From: Verrucomicrobiota bacterium
Lineage (GTDB): Bacteria; Verrucomicrobiota; Verrucomicrobiia; Opitutales; Opitutaceae
Direction: 5' to 3'
Length of the DNA stretch: 46,993 bases
Assembly: GCA_023457035.1 (NCBI GenBank)
Contig: JAEWNN010000068.1
Coordinates: 1-46,993, forward strand
Part shown: positions 23,570 through 31,358 of the stretch, piece by piece
Position numbering within the stretch: the first letter of the stretch is position 1
Layout: every line of letters starts with the position of its first letter
Position numbers and translations under genes: made by a program
Notes under the pieces: generated by a model
The model's input: only the letters and a program-made list of their open reading frames with translations
Told to the model about the DNA's origin: nothing
The model's database searches: none

Positions 23570-24472
23570 ATGATCCGCATCACCTCCAGCACGCTCGCCT
23601 CCCGGCTCACCTCGGATCTCACCCGCCTCTCCAGCACCCAGAGCCGGCTCACGCAGCAGATGGCCTCCGGCAAGCGCCTCAGCGAGGCCAGCGACGATGT
23701 GCCGGCGACCGGCCGTGTGATGGGCTACGAGAGCGAGAAGCGCATGCTCCAGCAATATGAGCGCAACGCCCAGCGCGGCCTCACCAACATCGCGGTCAGC
23801 ACCACCACGCTCACCTCGATCCGGCAGCTTGCGAGCAAGGCCTTCAACCTCGCCCCCACGGCCTCTTCCTCGGGCGATCCGGCGCAGCATGCCGCCCTCG
23901 CCACCCAGCTCGACGGCTACCTCGAGCAGGTGGTCTCGTTGGCCAACACCCAGGTGAACGGCAACTACCTCTTCGGGGCCGAGGAGATCGGCACCGCCCC
24001 GTTCACGGCCACCCGTGATCCCGCCACCGGCCGGATCAACGGCGTCACCTACACCGGCACCACCGGTGCCGCGCCGCAGATCGACGTGAGCGAGGGGGCC
24101 CGCGTCTCCACCACCACCAGCGGGGCGCAGAACCAGGATCTGGAGACATTTCTCAACCACCTTGTCCAGCTGCGCGATGCGGTGGCGGCGGACGACAAGA
24201 CCGCGACCAACTCCATCCAGAACGCGCTCGGCGACGACGAGGACAACATGGTCGACACGCTCAGCTCGCTGGCCACCTCGCAGTATCGCATCGAGGTCAC
24301 CCGCACGCAGAACGCCACCCGCTTCAATCAGCTGGCGAACCTCTCCGACGGCGAGAGCAACATCGACCTGGCCGAGACGATCATCCAGTTCCAGTCCGCC
24401 GAGCGCTCCTATTCGGCCGCGCTCCAGGCCGGCTCGAAGCTGTTCCAGCAATCGCTGCTCGACTACATCTGA
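23570..24472 (+). CDS. flgL: Flagellar hook-associated protein 3 FlgL
   Basis: A 300-residue protein with flagellin-type ends: RITSSTLASRLTSDLTRLSSTQSRLTQQMASGKRL...SDDVPATGRVMGY at the N terminus and IDLAETIIQFQSAERSYSAALQAGSKLFQQSLLDYI at the C terminus. FlgL links the hook-filament junction to flagellin. The central region contains the FlgL-typical VNGNYLFGAEEIGTAPFT. It is a junction protein rather than flagellin because of the TIIQFQSAERSYSAAL ending and its place after flgK. No flagellin gene is in the window. Confidence 0.95.
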   Translation: MIRITSSTLASRLTSDLTRLSSTQSRLTQQMASGKRLSEASDDVPATGRVMGYESEKRMLQQYERNAQRGLTNIAVSTTTLTSIRQLASKAFNLAPTASSSGDPAQHAALATQLDGYLEQVVSLANTQVNGNYLFGAEEIGTAPFTATRDPATGRINGVTYTGTTGAAPQIDVSEGARVSTTTSGAQNQDLETFLNHLVQLRDAVAADDKTATNSIQNALGDDEDNMVDTLSSLATSQYRIEVTRTQNATRFNQLANLSDGESNIDLAETIIQFQSAERSYSAALQAGSKLFQQSLLDYI

Positions 24473-24518
24473 GCAGCGGACGGCTTGGGGCCACGCCGAC
24501 GGTCGGGCACACAACGTC

Positions 24519-25259
24519 ATGACTTCCCAGGAGTACTCCGATCTGCTCCGGCGCGCCGAGGCCGGGGAGGCCGAGGCGGAGCTCCGACTCGGCCTTTGTC
24601 ATTCCCGGGGCGAAGGCGTGCCCCGCGACGAGGCGGCGGCGGTGCGTTGGTTTGCGGCCGCGGCGGCGCAGGGGTCGAGGCGGGCCCAGTGCGCGCTCGG
24701 CGTGTGCCATGCGAAGGGCACGGGGGTCGCGCAGGACCATGCGCTCGCCGCCCGCTGGTTTCGCGCGGCCGCGCTGCAGGGCGATCGGCGCGCGGCCTTC
24801 AATCTCGCCGTGTTGATCCAGACCGGACACGTGTCCGAGGCCGCGCCGGGGGAGGCCGCCGCCTGGCTCCGCCACGCGGCGGTCGCGGGGTTGCCCGACG
24901 CGCAGCTCCGCTTCGGCGTGGACCTGCTCGCCACGGCGGGGAGTGCGCCGGAGAGACAGGAGGCCGCCCAGTGGATCTTCACCGCAGCCCAGACCGGGCT
25001 CGCCGCGGCCCAATACCAGCTCGCGCTGCTTTTCGACACGGGCGAAGGCGTGGCGCGCGATCCGTTGCTGGCGATCGAATGGTTCGAACTCGCCGCGGCC
25101 CAAGGGCACGCGGGCGCGCAATACAACCTCGGCGGACACTACGAACACGGGCACGAAGGATTGGAGCCCGATCACGCGCGGGCCGAGCAGTTGTACCGGG
25201 AAGCGGCGGCCGCGGGCCATGCGGCCGCCGCGGAAGCGCTGCGGGCGCTGCTGGGTTGA
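24519..25259 (+). CDS. Sel1-repeat (TPR-like) protein
   Basis: A 246-residue solenoid protein built of about six Sel1-like repeats of roughly 36 residues: AELRLGLCHSRGEGVPRDEAAAVRWF, AQCALGVCHAKGTGVAQDHALAARWFRAAALQG, AAFNLAVLIQTG, AQLRFGVDLLAT, AQYQLALLFDTGEGVARDPLLAIEWFELAAAQG and AQYNLGGHYEHGHEGLEPDHARAEQLYREAAAAG. The A-x-x-x-L-G-x-x-Y/C-x-x-G-x-G-V-x-x-D pattern is diagnostic. No signal peptide, so it is cytoplasmic. Such proteins act as adaptors in signalling or assembly. It lies 46 bases after flgL with the same orientation, so it may be the last gene of the flg operon. The start at 24519 was preferred over the longer frame to 24162, which overlaps flgL. Confidence 0.9.
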   Translation: MTSQEYSDLLRRAEAGEAEAELRLGLCHSRGEGVPRDEAAAVRWFAAAAAQGSRRAQCALGVCHAKGTGVAQDHALAARWFRAAALQGDRRAAFNLAVLIQTGHVSEAAPGEAAAWLRHAAVAGLPDAQLRFGVDLLATAGSAPERQEAAQWIFTAAQTGLAAAQYQLALLFDTGEGVARDPLLAIEWFELAAAQGHAGAQYNLGGHYEHGHEGLEPDHARAEQLYREAAAAGHAAAAEALRALLG

Positions 25260-25330
25260 GCGTGGCGACCGGCGCCGGCGGGGCGGGTTCCGGTTGCGCG
25301 GCCGGCCGGTTGGCGGCCATATCGTCGAGC

Positions 25331-26542
25331 GTGCCACCGCTCACCTCCATCGTGCATCTCGACGCCGACGCGTTTTTCGTCGCGTGCGAGCAGGCGCGCG
25401 ATCCGTCGCTGCGCGGGAGGAAGTGTGCGGTGGGCGGCACGACCCGCGGCATCATCTCCTCGGCAAGCTACGAGGCGCGCGCCGTGGGCGTCTATACGCC
25501 GATGCCGACCACAAGGGCCCTGCAGGTCTGCCCCGATCTGGTCCTGATCCCGCATACGCCGGGCCTGTACGGCCGGGTGTCGCAGCGGATGTTCGACCTG
25601 TGCGAGACGGTGACGCCGCAGGTCGAGCGGCGCTCGATCGACGAGGGCTACCTCGACGTGGGGCCGTGCGGGTTCGGGTCCCAGGCGGAGCTTGAGGCGC
25701 GCATTCGCGCGCTGGATGCGGCGATCGTCGCCGAGCTCGGGCTCTCGCTCTCCTGGGGGCTGGCGACGAACAAGCTCGTGGCCGGCATCGCCAGCAAGCT
25801 GCGCAAACCGAAGGCGTTCGTCGTCGTGCCGCCGGGCGGGGAGGCGGCGTTTCTGGCGCCGTTGGGGGTGGGCCGATTGCCGGGCATCGGCGCCAAGACC
25901 GAGCCGCGGCTGGTCGCCGCGGGGTTGCGCGCGGTGGCGGACCTGTTGACCGCGCCCGAGGCGAAACTGCGCGGCTTCTTCGGCGACGGCGTCGCGGAGA
26001 TCTTGGCGATGGCGCGGGGCGAGGACCTCTCGCCGGTCGAGACGGTGGAGTGGGAGGCGAAGAGCTACTCGCAGCAGGAGACGTTTGCCCGCGACATCGC
26101 GGACTTCGCGGCGATCGAACGCGTCGCCAAGCGCATGGTCGACGAACTCGTCCCGAAGCTGCGCGAGGATCGGAAGTGCGCCCGCACGCTCACCGTGAAG
26201 ATCCGCTATCCGGGCATGGAGGATGTCTCAGCCGGCCACAGTCTGCCGGCCGCGAGCGACCTGGAGACCGACTTCTACCCGCTGCTGGCGCCGCTGTTGC
26301 GCATCGCCTGGCGGCAGCGGCGGCCGCTGCGCCTGGTGAGCGTCCGGCTCTCGCAGGTCGAGGCGCCGGCGCGCCAACTCGACCTGTTCGACGAGGGCCA
26401 GAAGGAGAAACGGCGACGGCTGGCTGCGGCGGTCGACGCGCTGAAGCTGGCCAAGGGCGGGGCGGCGGTCACCCGCGGCCATCAGCTGGGGGAGTCCGGC
26501 CGCACCGGTGCCCGGGTCGACACTACGCGCGGCTCGGCGTGA
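25331..26542 (+). CDS. dinB: DNA polymerase IV (Y-family translesion polymerase)
   Basis: A 403-residue Y-family polymerase. The palm metal ligands are in HLDADAFFVACEQ (Asp11) and SIDEGYLDV (Asp104-Glu105), and RGIISSASYEARAVGVYTPMPT is the fingers segment; the helix-hairpin-helix GVGRLPGIGAKTEPRLVAAG and little-finger domain (about 245-350) follow. The clamp-binding motif may be QLDLFDE (about 359-365), matching the QLxLF beta-clamp consensus. The usual SIDEAYLD has Gly for Ala. The start is a GTG at 25331, because no ATG lies near the conserved IVHLDADAFF; an upstream open frame reaches 24485 but overlaps the Sel1 gene. No LexA-type TGTTC-N4-GAACA box was seen in the 71-base upstream gap. 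The end overlaps the convergent response regulator by 20 bases. Confidence 0.94.
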   Translation: MPPLTSIVHLDADAFFVACEQARDPSLRGRKCAVGGTTRGIISSASYEARAVGVYTPMPTTRALQVCPDLVLIPHTPGLYGRVSQRMFDLCETVTPQVERRSIDEGYLDVGPCGFGSQAELEARIRALDAAIVAELGLSLSWGLATNKLVAGIASKLRKPKAFVVVPPGGEAAFLAPLGVGRLPGIGAKTEPRLVAAGLRAVADLLTAPEAKLRGFFGDGVAEILAMARGEDLSPVETVEWEAKSYSQQETFARDIADFAAIERVAKRMVDELVPKLREDRKCARTLTVKIRYPGMEDVSAGHSLPAASDLETDFYPLLAPLLRIAWRQRRPLRLVSVRLSQVEAPARQLDLFDEGQKEKRRRLAAAVDALKLAKGGAAVTRGHQLGESGRTGARVDTTRGSA

Positions 26543-27134
26543 CGTCGACGTTCGAGAAGTAGAGCGTCTGCTTGGGCGTCGTGATGACGGGGATGCGCTC
26601 GCCGGAGAGCGTGTGCTGACGGATCCGCTCCTGCATGGCGTCGAGCGCGGCCTGCTGGGTGGCGCCGCGGGTGAAGAAGTTGAGGTTGGGGCAGAAGACG
26701 ACGAACTCGTCGGCCGTGCCCCAGGTGAGCAGGTGGGCGTCCTCGCTGGGAAAATCCGGTCGTTGCACCCACGGGGTCTCGATCATCTTGGCCACGAGCG
26801 CGCGAAAGTCGGGCACGTGCGGTGGCTTCGCGATGGTGGCGTTCACGCCGGCCACGAAGAGTTTGCTGATCAGGAAACGGTCGGCGACGCTGGTCAGCAC
26901 GACGATTGGCAACTGTTGCGGGGAGAAACGGTGTCGGACCTGGAAGATCAGCTCGAAGGCGTCGCTCTGCGGAAACAGAAAGTCGGTGATGACCAGGTCG
27001 TACTTGCGCGACTGGATCGACTCCCAGCCTGCGGCGAGGCTGTCGAGAATCGTCAGCTCGTAGTCCTCCGGCAGGTATTTGGTCATCAGACGCTGGAACG
27101 TCCGCGAGTCTTCGATGAAGAGGACGGCTGGCAT
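26523..27134 (-). CDS. Response regulator with uncharacterised C-terminal region
   Basis: A 203-residue protein. Residues 1-120 are a receiver domain: acidic pair Glu8-Asp9, phosphoacceptor Asp51 in VITDFLFP, Thr in VVLTSVAD and Lys in IAKPP. The final 80 residues (FPSEDAHLLTWGTADEFVVFCPNLNFFTRG...) form a separate module that I cannot assign; it contains a WGTADEFVVFCP strand and a predicted helix with basic residues, and it is not a HTH, GGDEF or kinase domain. The start at 27134 (MPAVLFIEDSR) is taken because the receiver begins there; an upstream ATG at 27260 adds a Pro-rich run of no domain character. It is convergent with dinB, with a 20-base tail overlap, and divergent from the Lrp gene across 191 bases. 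Confidence 0.88.
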   Translation of the reverse strand: MPAVLFIEDSRTFQRLMTKYLPEDYELTILDSLAAGWESIQSRKYDLVITDFLFPQSDAFELIFQVRHRFSPQQLPIVVLTSVADRFLISKLFVAGVNATIAKPPHVPDFRALVAKMIETPWVQRPDFPSEDAHLLTWGTADEFVVFCPNLNFFTRGATQQAALDAMQERIRQHTLSGERIPVITTPKQTLYFSNVDVTPSRA

Positions 27135-27325
27135 AAAGGGGAGGAGCGGTGGCAGGGGGGCGATGGGCTGGGGGGGCGGCACCGGTGGCGCGTGGTTTCT
27201 ATCGGCTGGAGACCGGGGAAACTTGAGGTGGGAATCGGCGGTGGTGCCGGGGGGCGCCACCCGCCAGCGCCCTTGAAATTAAGAGTGGCTTAGTCGTTCT
27301 CGAATCTGCGAGTTTCGCACCCGGC

Positions 27326-27808
27326 ATGAACCCTGTTCTCAAGCTTCTGATGGAAAACAACCGCCTGACGCCTGCACAGATGGCGCAGGTGCTGGGACAA
27401 CCCGAAGCCGAAGTCACCCGCCAGCTCGATGAGCTCAAGGCGCAGGGCATCTTCCTCGGGTGGCGACCGGTGCTCAATCTCTCCAAGGAGGACACCGGGG
27501 TCGTGCGCGCCGTGATCGAGGTGAAGATCCGTCCCGAACGCGGCGGCGGTTTCAACCGCTTGGCGGACCGCATCGCCCGTTTCGACGAGGTCGACTCCTG
27601 CTACCTCAACTCCGGGGCCTACGATCTGCTCGTCTTCGTGAGCGGCCCGAGCCTGCAGAAGGTCGCCTCGTTCGTCTCCGAGCGCCTCTCGACGATCGAC
27701 GGTGTGCTCTCCACCGCGACCCATTTCATGCTCCGCACCTACAAGGAGCACAACGTCCTCATGGATCAGGTCGAGGACGAGACCGGCCCGCTGAAGATCA
27801 CCCCGTAA
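27326..27808 (+). CDS. Lrp/AsnC-type transcriptional regulator
   Basis: A 160-residue Lrp/AsnC-family protein. An N-terminal winged HTH (about 5-55, LMENNRLTPAQMAQVLGQPEAEVTRQLDELKAQGIF) is followed by the RAM effector-binding domain (about 65-150) with VVRAVIEVKIRPERGG, FDEVDSCYLNSGAYDLLVFV, ATHFMLRTYKEHNVLM. The family senses amino acids and often controls neighbouring amino-acid metabolism genes. It lies 49 bases upstream of a class I aminotransferase on the same strand, the usual arrangement in which the regulator and aminotransferase form an operon. A longer spacer upstream (27135-27325) contains no obvious promoter, though TTGAAA at 27275 is a possible -35. Confidence 0.93.
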   Translation: MNPVLKLLMENNRLTPAQMAQVLGQPEAEVTRQLDELKAQGIFLGWRPVLNLSKEDTGVVRAVIEVKIRPERGGGFNRLADRIARFDEVDSCYLNSGAYDLLVFVSGPSLQKVASFVSERLSTIDGVLSTATHFMLRTYKEHNVLMDQVEDETGPLKITP

Positions 27809-27857
27809 CGCCGCCGCCCTCGTCGCGCCCCCGCCTCCCGTTCCGCCGCCTGCCGCC

Positions 27858-29042
27858 ATGAGCGATCCCTCCCGTTTCATCGCCCGCCACGTCATCGGTC
27901 TGCCGCGCTCCGGCATCCGCGATTTCTTCGACGTCGTCGCGAAGATGAAGAGCGACGACGTCATCTCGCTCGGTATCGGCGAGCCCGATTTCCGCACGCC
28001 GTGGCACATCCGCGAGGCGGCGATCTACTCGCTCGAACGCGGGCGCACGCACTACACGGCCAACCTCGGGTTGATCGAGCTGCGCCGCGCGATCTCCGCC
28101 TACGTCGGCCGCCACTTCGGCATCGAGTATCGGCCGGAGAGCGACGTGCTGGTGACGGTGGGCGTGTCCGAGGCGCTGGATCTGGCGTTCCGGGCGTTCA
28201 TGAACCCGGGCGAGAAGGTGCTCTTCCACCAGCCCTGCTACGTGAGCTACCACCCCAGCGTCACGCTGGTGCACGGCATGGGCATCCCGGTGCCGACCTT
28301 CGCCAAGGACAACTTCGCGCTCACGGCCGAGGCGCTCGCCGCGGCCTGGGAGCCGGGGTGTCGTATCCTGATGCTGAACCTGCCGTGCAACCCGACGGGC
28401 GGCACCTGTTCACGCGCGCAGCTCGAGGCGATCGCCAAGTTCGCCGTCGAGAAGGACCTGCTGGTCTTCAGCGACGAGATCTACTCCGAGCTCACCTTCG
28501 ACGGGGAGCACACCAGCATCGCCAGCCTGCCGGGCATGCGCGACCGCACCATCTTCCTGCACGGCTTCTCCAAGGCGTTTGCGATGACCGGCTGGCGTAT
28601 CGGCTACGCCTGTGGCCCGGCGGCGCTCATCGAGGCGATGATGAAGGTCCACCAGTACTCGATGATGTGCGCCTCGATCGTCAGCCAGGATGCCGCCACC
28701 GAGGCGCTGCTGCGAGGCTGGGATGGGGTGTTGAGGATGCGCGCCGAGTACCACCGTCGCCGCGATTTCATCGTCCGCCGCTTCAACGAGATCGGCCTGA
28801 AGTGCCACAGCCCGCGCGGGTCGTTCTACACGTTCCCGTACGTCGCTGGCACGGGATTGAACGAGAAGGACTTCGCCGTCGGCCTGCTCCAGAGCAAACA
28901 CGTTGCCGTCGTCCCCGGTACCGCCTTCGGCACCGGCGGCGCCGGCCATGTCCGCGCCTGCTTCGCCACCAGCTATGAGCAGATCGGTGAGGCGTGCGAC
29001 CGGATCGAGCAGTTTGTGCAGGAGACCGCCGCGAAGAAGTAG
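27858..29042 (+). CDS. PLP-dependent class I/II aminotransferase
   Basis: A 394-residue fold-type I aminotransferase. Family landmarks: ISLGIGEPDFRTPWHI near the N terminus, HYTANLGLIELRRAI, the NPTGG loop (LNLPCNPTGGTCS), the FSDEIYSELTFDG strand, and LHGFSKAFAMTGWRIGY with PLP-binding Lys239. The Arg of the substrate carboxylate site is likely in GHVRACFATS. The AspC/PatA-like set includes aspartate, aromatic and alanine aminotransferases, so substrate cannot be assigned by sequence reading. The upstream Lrp-type regulator supports a role in amino-acid metabolism. It begins 49 bases after that gene, and a 660-base repeat-rich gap follows. Confidence 0.92.
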   Translation: MSDPSRFIARHVIGLPRSGIRDFFDVVAKMKSDDVISLGIGEPDFRTPWHIREAAIYSLERGRTHYTANLGLIELRRAISAYVGRHFGIEYRPESDVLVTVGVSEALDLAFRAFMNPGEKVLFHQPCYVSYHPSVTLVHGMGIPVPTFAKDNFALTAEALAAAWEPGCRILMLNLPCNPTGGTCSRAQLEAIAKFAVEKDLLVFSDEIYSELTFDGEHTSIASLPGMRDRTIFLHGFSKAFAMTGWRIGYACGPAALIEAMMKVHQYSMMCASIVSQDAATEALLRGWDGVLRMRAEYHRRRDFIVRRFNEIGLKCHSPRGSFYTFPYVAGTGLNEKDFAVGLLQSKHVAVVPGTAFGTGGAGHVRACFATSYEQIGEACDRIEQFVQETAAKK

Positions 29043-29702
29043 GACAGGGCGCGCCGGCCTTCTTCCGTGCCGGCGTTGCCGGAATCTAGGAACGGCAGTT
29101 CGGGCGGGTCACAGAGGCAGAGGAGAGACGGAACGAGAGCACGCTGCCGTTCGGCAGAACCTTCGGCAGCGAGGAACTTGGTGTTGCAGAACCCGGTTTC
29201 GGGGTGCTCAACCAGCGGGTGAGTGTCGCTGAATACCGGTCTGCCTCCGAACACTCCGAAATACTTCCGCCGCAAACCCTCGTCTTTCGGGGATGTTCCC
29301 TCGATCACGCGCGCCGGCTGTGAGCGAACTCCAAGTGGTGGCACGCGGAGCCGCGGAGGGCGCGGAGAAACAACCCCTTCCGCTTGTTCGAACCCTCTGC
29401 GGCCTCCGCGCCTCCGCGTGAGTCAAGTCCGGCTCCCGTGTCGGCTTGCCGCGTCTTCCGCCGATCTCCCGGATCGGCGTTTATCAGCGTGTTCTGCCGT
29501 ACCGCAGAACGGTTCCAACAGCCTTGGCTGCGGCGAAGCCGCTCTGTGCCCTGTGTCCAACTGCCTCGTTCGGGTCCAACGGCGACGTCGTTCGGCCCGA
29601 GCCACGCGAAGCTCTCGCGGCCGTTGCGCCGCCGAAATCCGCGCCGGATCGGCTCTTGTCTTTTCCGTCGTGCTCGCGCCTCATCGACGCTCGTTTCTCG
29701 CC
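29043..29702. other. 660-base gene-free region upstream of gltX
   Basis: No credible gene is seen on either strand. The 26-bp-arm repeat at 29342-29420 lies in the middle. Several short inverted repeats surround it: CGCTGCCG (29142-29149) with CGGCAGCG (29164-29171), containing an alternative inner CTGCCG/CGGCAG hairpin (29144-29157); CCGATC with GATCGG (29461-29477); and GTTCTGC (29491-29497) with GCAGAAC (29504-29510). The reading frame of gltX stays open through this region from 29223, but the translation is low-complexity Arg/Ser/Pro and unlike any GluRS N terminus. Confidence 0.6.
29342..29420. repeat. GCGGAG-rich dispersed hairpin repeat (REP-like)
   Basis: Arms 29342-29367 and 29395-29420 (each 26 bases, beginning CACGCGGAG) form an imperfect palindrome with three mismatches around a 27-base loop. 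Inside the loop, AACAA (29369-29373) can pair with TTGTT (29384-29388). The element translates in one frame as ...HAEARRPQRVR..., which I recall as a widespread false-protein signature of intergenic repeats in Verrucomicrobia and other phyla. No second copy is present in this window, so dispersal is inferred from memory. Confidence 0.65.
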
Positions 29703-31082
29703 ATGTCCACGAACAAAGTCCGCGTCCGTTTCGCTCCCAGCCCGACCGGGTTCTTCCACATCGGCAGCGCCCGCACCGCGCTGTTCAACTGGCTCTACGC
29801 CCGCCACACCGGCGGCACCTTCGTCCTGCGCATCGAGGACACCGACAAGGAGCGCAACAGCGAGGAGTTCCTCAACGTCATCTACGACAGTCTCAAGTGG
29901 CTGGGCATGGACTGGGACGAGGGCCCGGGCAAGGGTGGCGACTTCGGCCCGTATCGCCAGAGCGAACGCGACGCCGTCTACAAGGAGTACCTGGCGAAAC
30001 TCCAGGCCTCCGGCCGCACCTACGAGAAGGACGGCGCCATCTGGTTCAAGCTCCTCGGCGAGCGCTCCGAGGTCTTCGACGAGCATCGCAAGAAGACGGT
30101 GACGAAGGTCGCCGCCGCGCCCGCCGTCATCGACGACTGCATCCGCGGCCGCGTCGAGCGCGTCGAGGACGAGGACTTCGTCATTGTGCGCTCTGACGGC
30201 AACCCGGTCTTCCACTTCGTCAACGTCGTCGACGACATCGCCATGCAGATCACCCACGTGATCCGCGGCGAGGACCACCTCTCGAACACCAGCAAGCACG
30301 TCGAGCTCTTCAAGGCCTTCGGAGTCACCCCGCCGAAGTTCGCCCACATCCCGCTCATCCTGAAGTCCGACGGGCCGGGCAAGATGTCGAAGCGCGACCG
30401 TGGCGCCCTGATCGAGGAGTACCAGAAACGCGGTTACCTGCCCGAGGCCGTGGTCAACTTCCTCTGCCTGCTCGGCTGGAACCCCGGCGACGACCGCGAG
30501 AAGATGCCCATCGCCGAGATCGTGAAGCTCTTCGACCTGCCCGGCGTGAACCAGAGCAACGCCCGCTTCGACGAGAAGAAGATGGCGCACATGAACATGG
30601 TCTACCTGCTCGAGCAGCCGGCCGACACGTTCGTGGCCCTGGCCCGCGCGCACCTGCAGCAGCACAACGTGGCCGCCGCGCTGGCCGCCGAGCCGGCGTA
30701 CTTCCGCGAGGTCATGCTGCTCAGCCAGCCCAAGATCAAGGGCCTTGAGGAGCTGCCCGCCTACACGACCTATTTCTTCACCGAGGACTATGCGACCGAC
30801 GAGAAGGTGAAGGCGAAGGTCATGGGCAAGGGCGACCCGAAAGCCCGCCTGCGCGAGCTGGTCGACGTGCTCCGCACCGCCGACTTCTCCACCGACACGG
30901 CGATCGAGACCGCGATCAAGGATCTGGCGACGAAGACCGCCCTCGGTTTCGGCGACTACCAGGCCGTGGCCCGTCTCGCCGTTTCCGGCACGAACGTCGG
31001 CCCGTCGATCACCGGCATGTTCCGCGTGCTCGGCCGCGAGCGCGTGCTGGCCCGGCTGGAACGTTTCCTCGCGGCCGCGTAA
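29703..31082 (+). CDS. gltX: Glutamyl-tRNA synthetase
   Basis: A 459-residue class Ic synthetase that charges tRNA with glutamate. The HIGH-type signature is FAPSPTGFFHIGSARTALFN (His19) and the KMSKS-type loop is GKMSKRDRG (Lys227-Arg231). FVLRIEDTDKERN, the HVIRGEDHLSNTSKH helix and LCLLGWNPGDDRE follow the family; the C-terminal anticodon-binding domain (about 330-459) is shortish but intact, so total length is near the lower end for bacterial GluRS. Whether it is discriminating or also charges tRNA-Gln cannot be told. The start at 29703 is fixed by the family N terminus. It is monocistronic, behind a long repeat-rich spacer. Confidence 0.96.
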   Translation: MSTNKVRVRFAPSPTGFFHIGSARTALFNWLYARHTGGTFVLRIEDTDKERNSEEFLNVIYDSLKWLGMDWDEGPGKGGDFGPYRQSERDAVYKEYLAKLQASGRTYEKDGAIWFKLLGERSEVFDEHRKKTVTKVAAAPAVIDDCIRGRVERVEDEDFVIVRSDGNPVFHFVNVVDDIAMQITHVIRGEDHLSNTSKHVELFKAFGVTPPKFAHIPLILKSDGPGKMSKRDRGALIEEYQKRGYLPEAVVNFLCLLGWNPGDDREKMPIAEIVKLFDLPGVNQSNARFDEKKMAHMNMVYLLEQPADTFVALARAHLQQHNVAAALAAEPAYFREVMLLSQPKIKGLEELPAYTTYFFTEDYATDEKVKAKVMGKGDPKARLRELVDVLRTADFSTDTAIETAIKDLATKTALGFGDYQAVARLAVSGTNVGPSITGMFRVLGRERVLARLERFLAAA

Positions 31083-31358
31083 GGAGATTGCCCGCGGAAG
31101 CCCGGAATACCTGCGGTGCACCGCTTGATGAAGAACTCGCCGAGTCACCCTCGGGTGATCTCATCATCGGCGGCGTGCCGAGGCTGATTCTACTCGGTGC
31201 GGATGCTCCGGCCGCCCGGCTAGCGGTTCCTCGGATTCGACTCCTGTCGCCAGCAGCCGCCGGTGAGGCGAAAATGAGGTGGGCGCTCCGGCCGCTTCCT
31301 TTCGCGCGGCGCTCGTGACAACGAGAGGCAAGGGGCGTCGGCCCGCTGCATGGTTGGT
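31083..31358. other. Gap between convergent gltX and the lipoprotein gene
   Basis: A 276-base gap with no convincing gene. It contains only loose inverted repeats, for example CCTCGG (31147) with CCGAGG (31178). The sequence is somewhat less GC-biased than the surrounding genes. It should hold the 3' ends of both convergent transcripts, but no T-tailed terminator is visible. Confidence 0.5.

Noticed and set aside
24485..25330. N-terminal extension of dinB through the Sel1 gene
   Set aside because: The frame overlaps a real Sel1-repeat gene and has Arg/Gly-rich composition; Y-family polymerases begin close to HLDADAFF.
25260..25330. LexA box upstream of dinB
   Set aside because: No TGTTC-N4-GAACA or close variant is present in the 71-base gap, so SOS control is not supported by sequence.
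29223..29702. 160-residue N-terminal extension of gltX
   Set aside because: GluRS starts just before its HIGH motif; the extension crosses a hairpin repeat and has no domain character.
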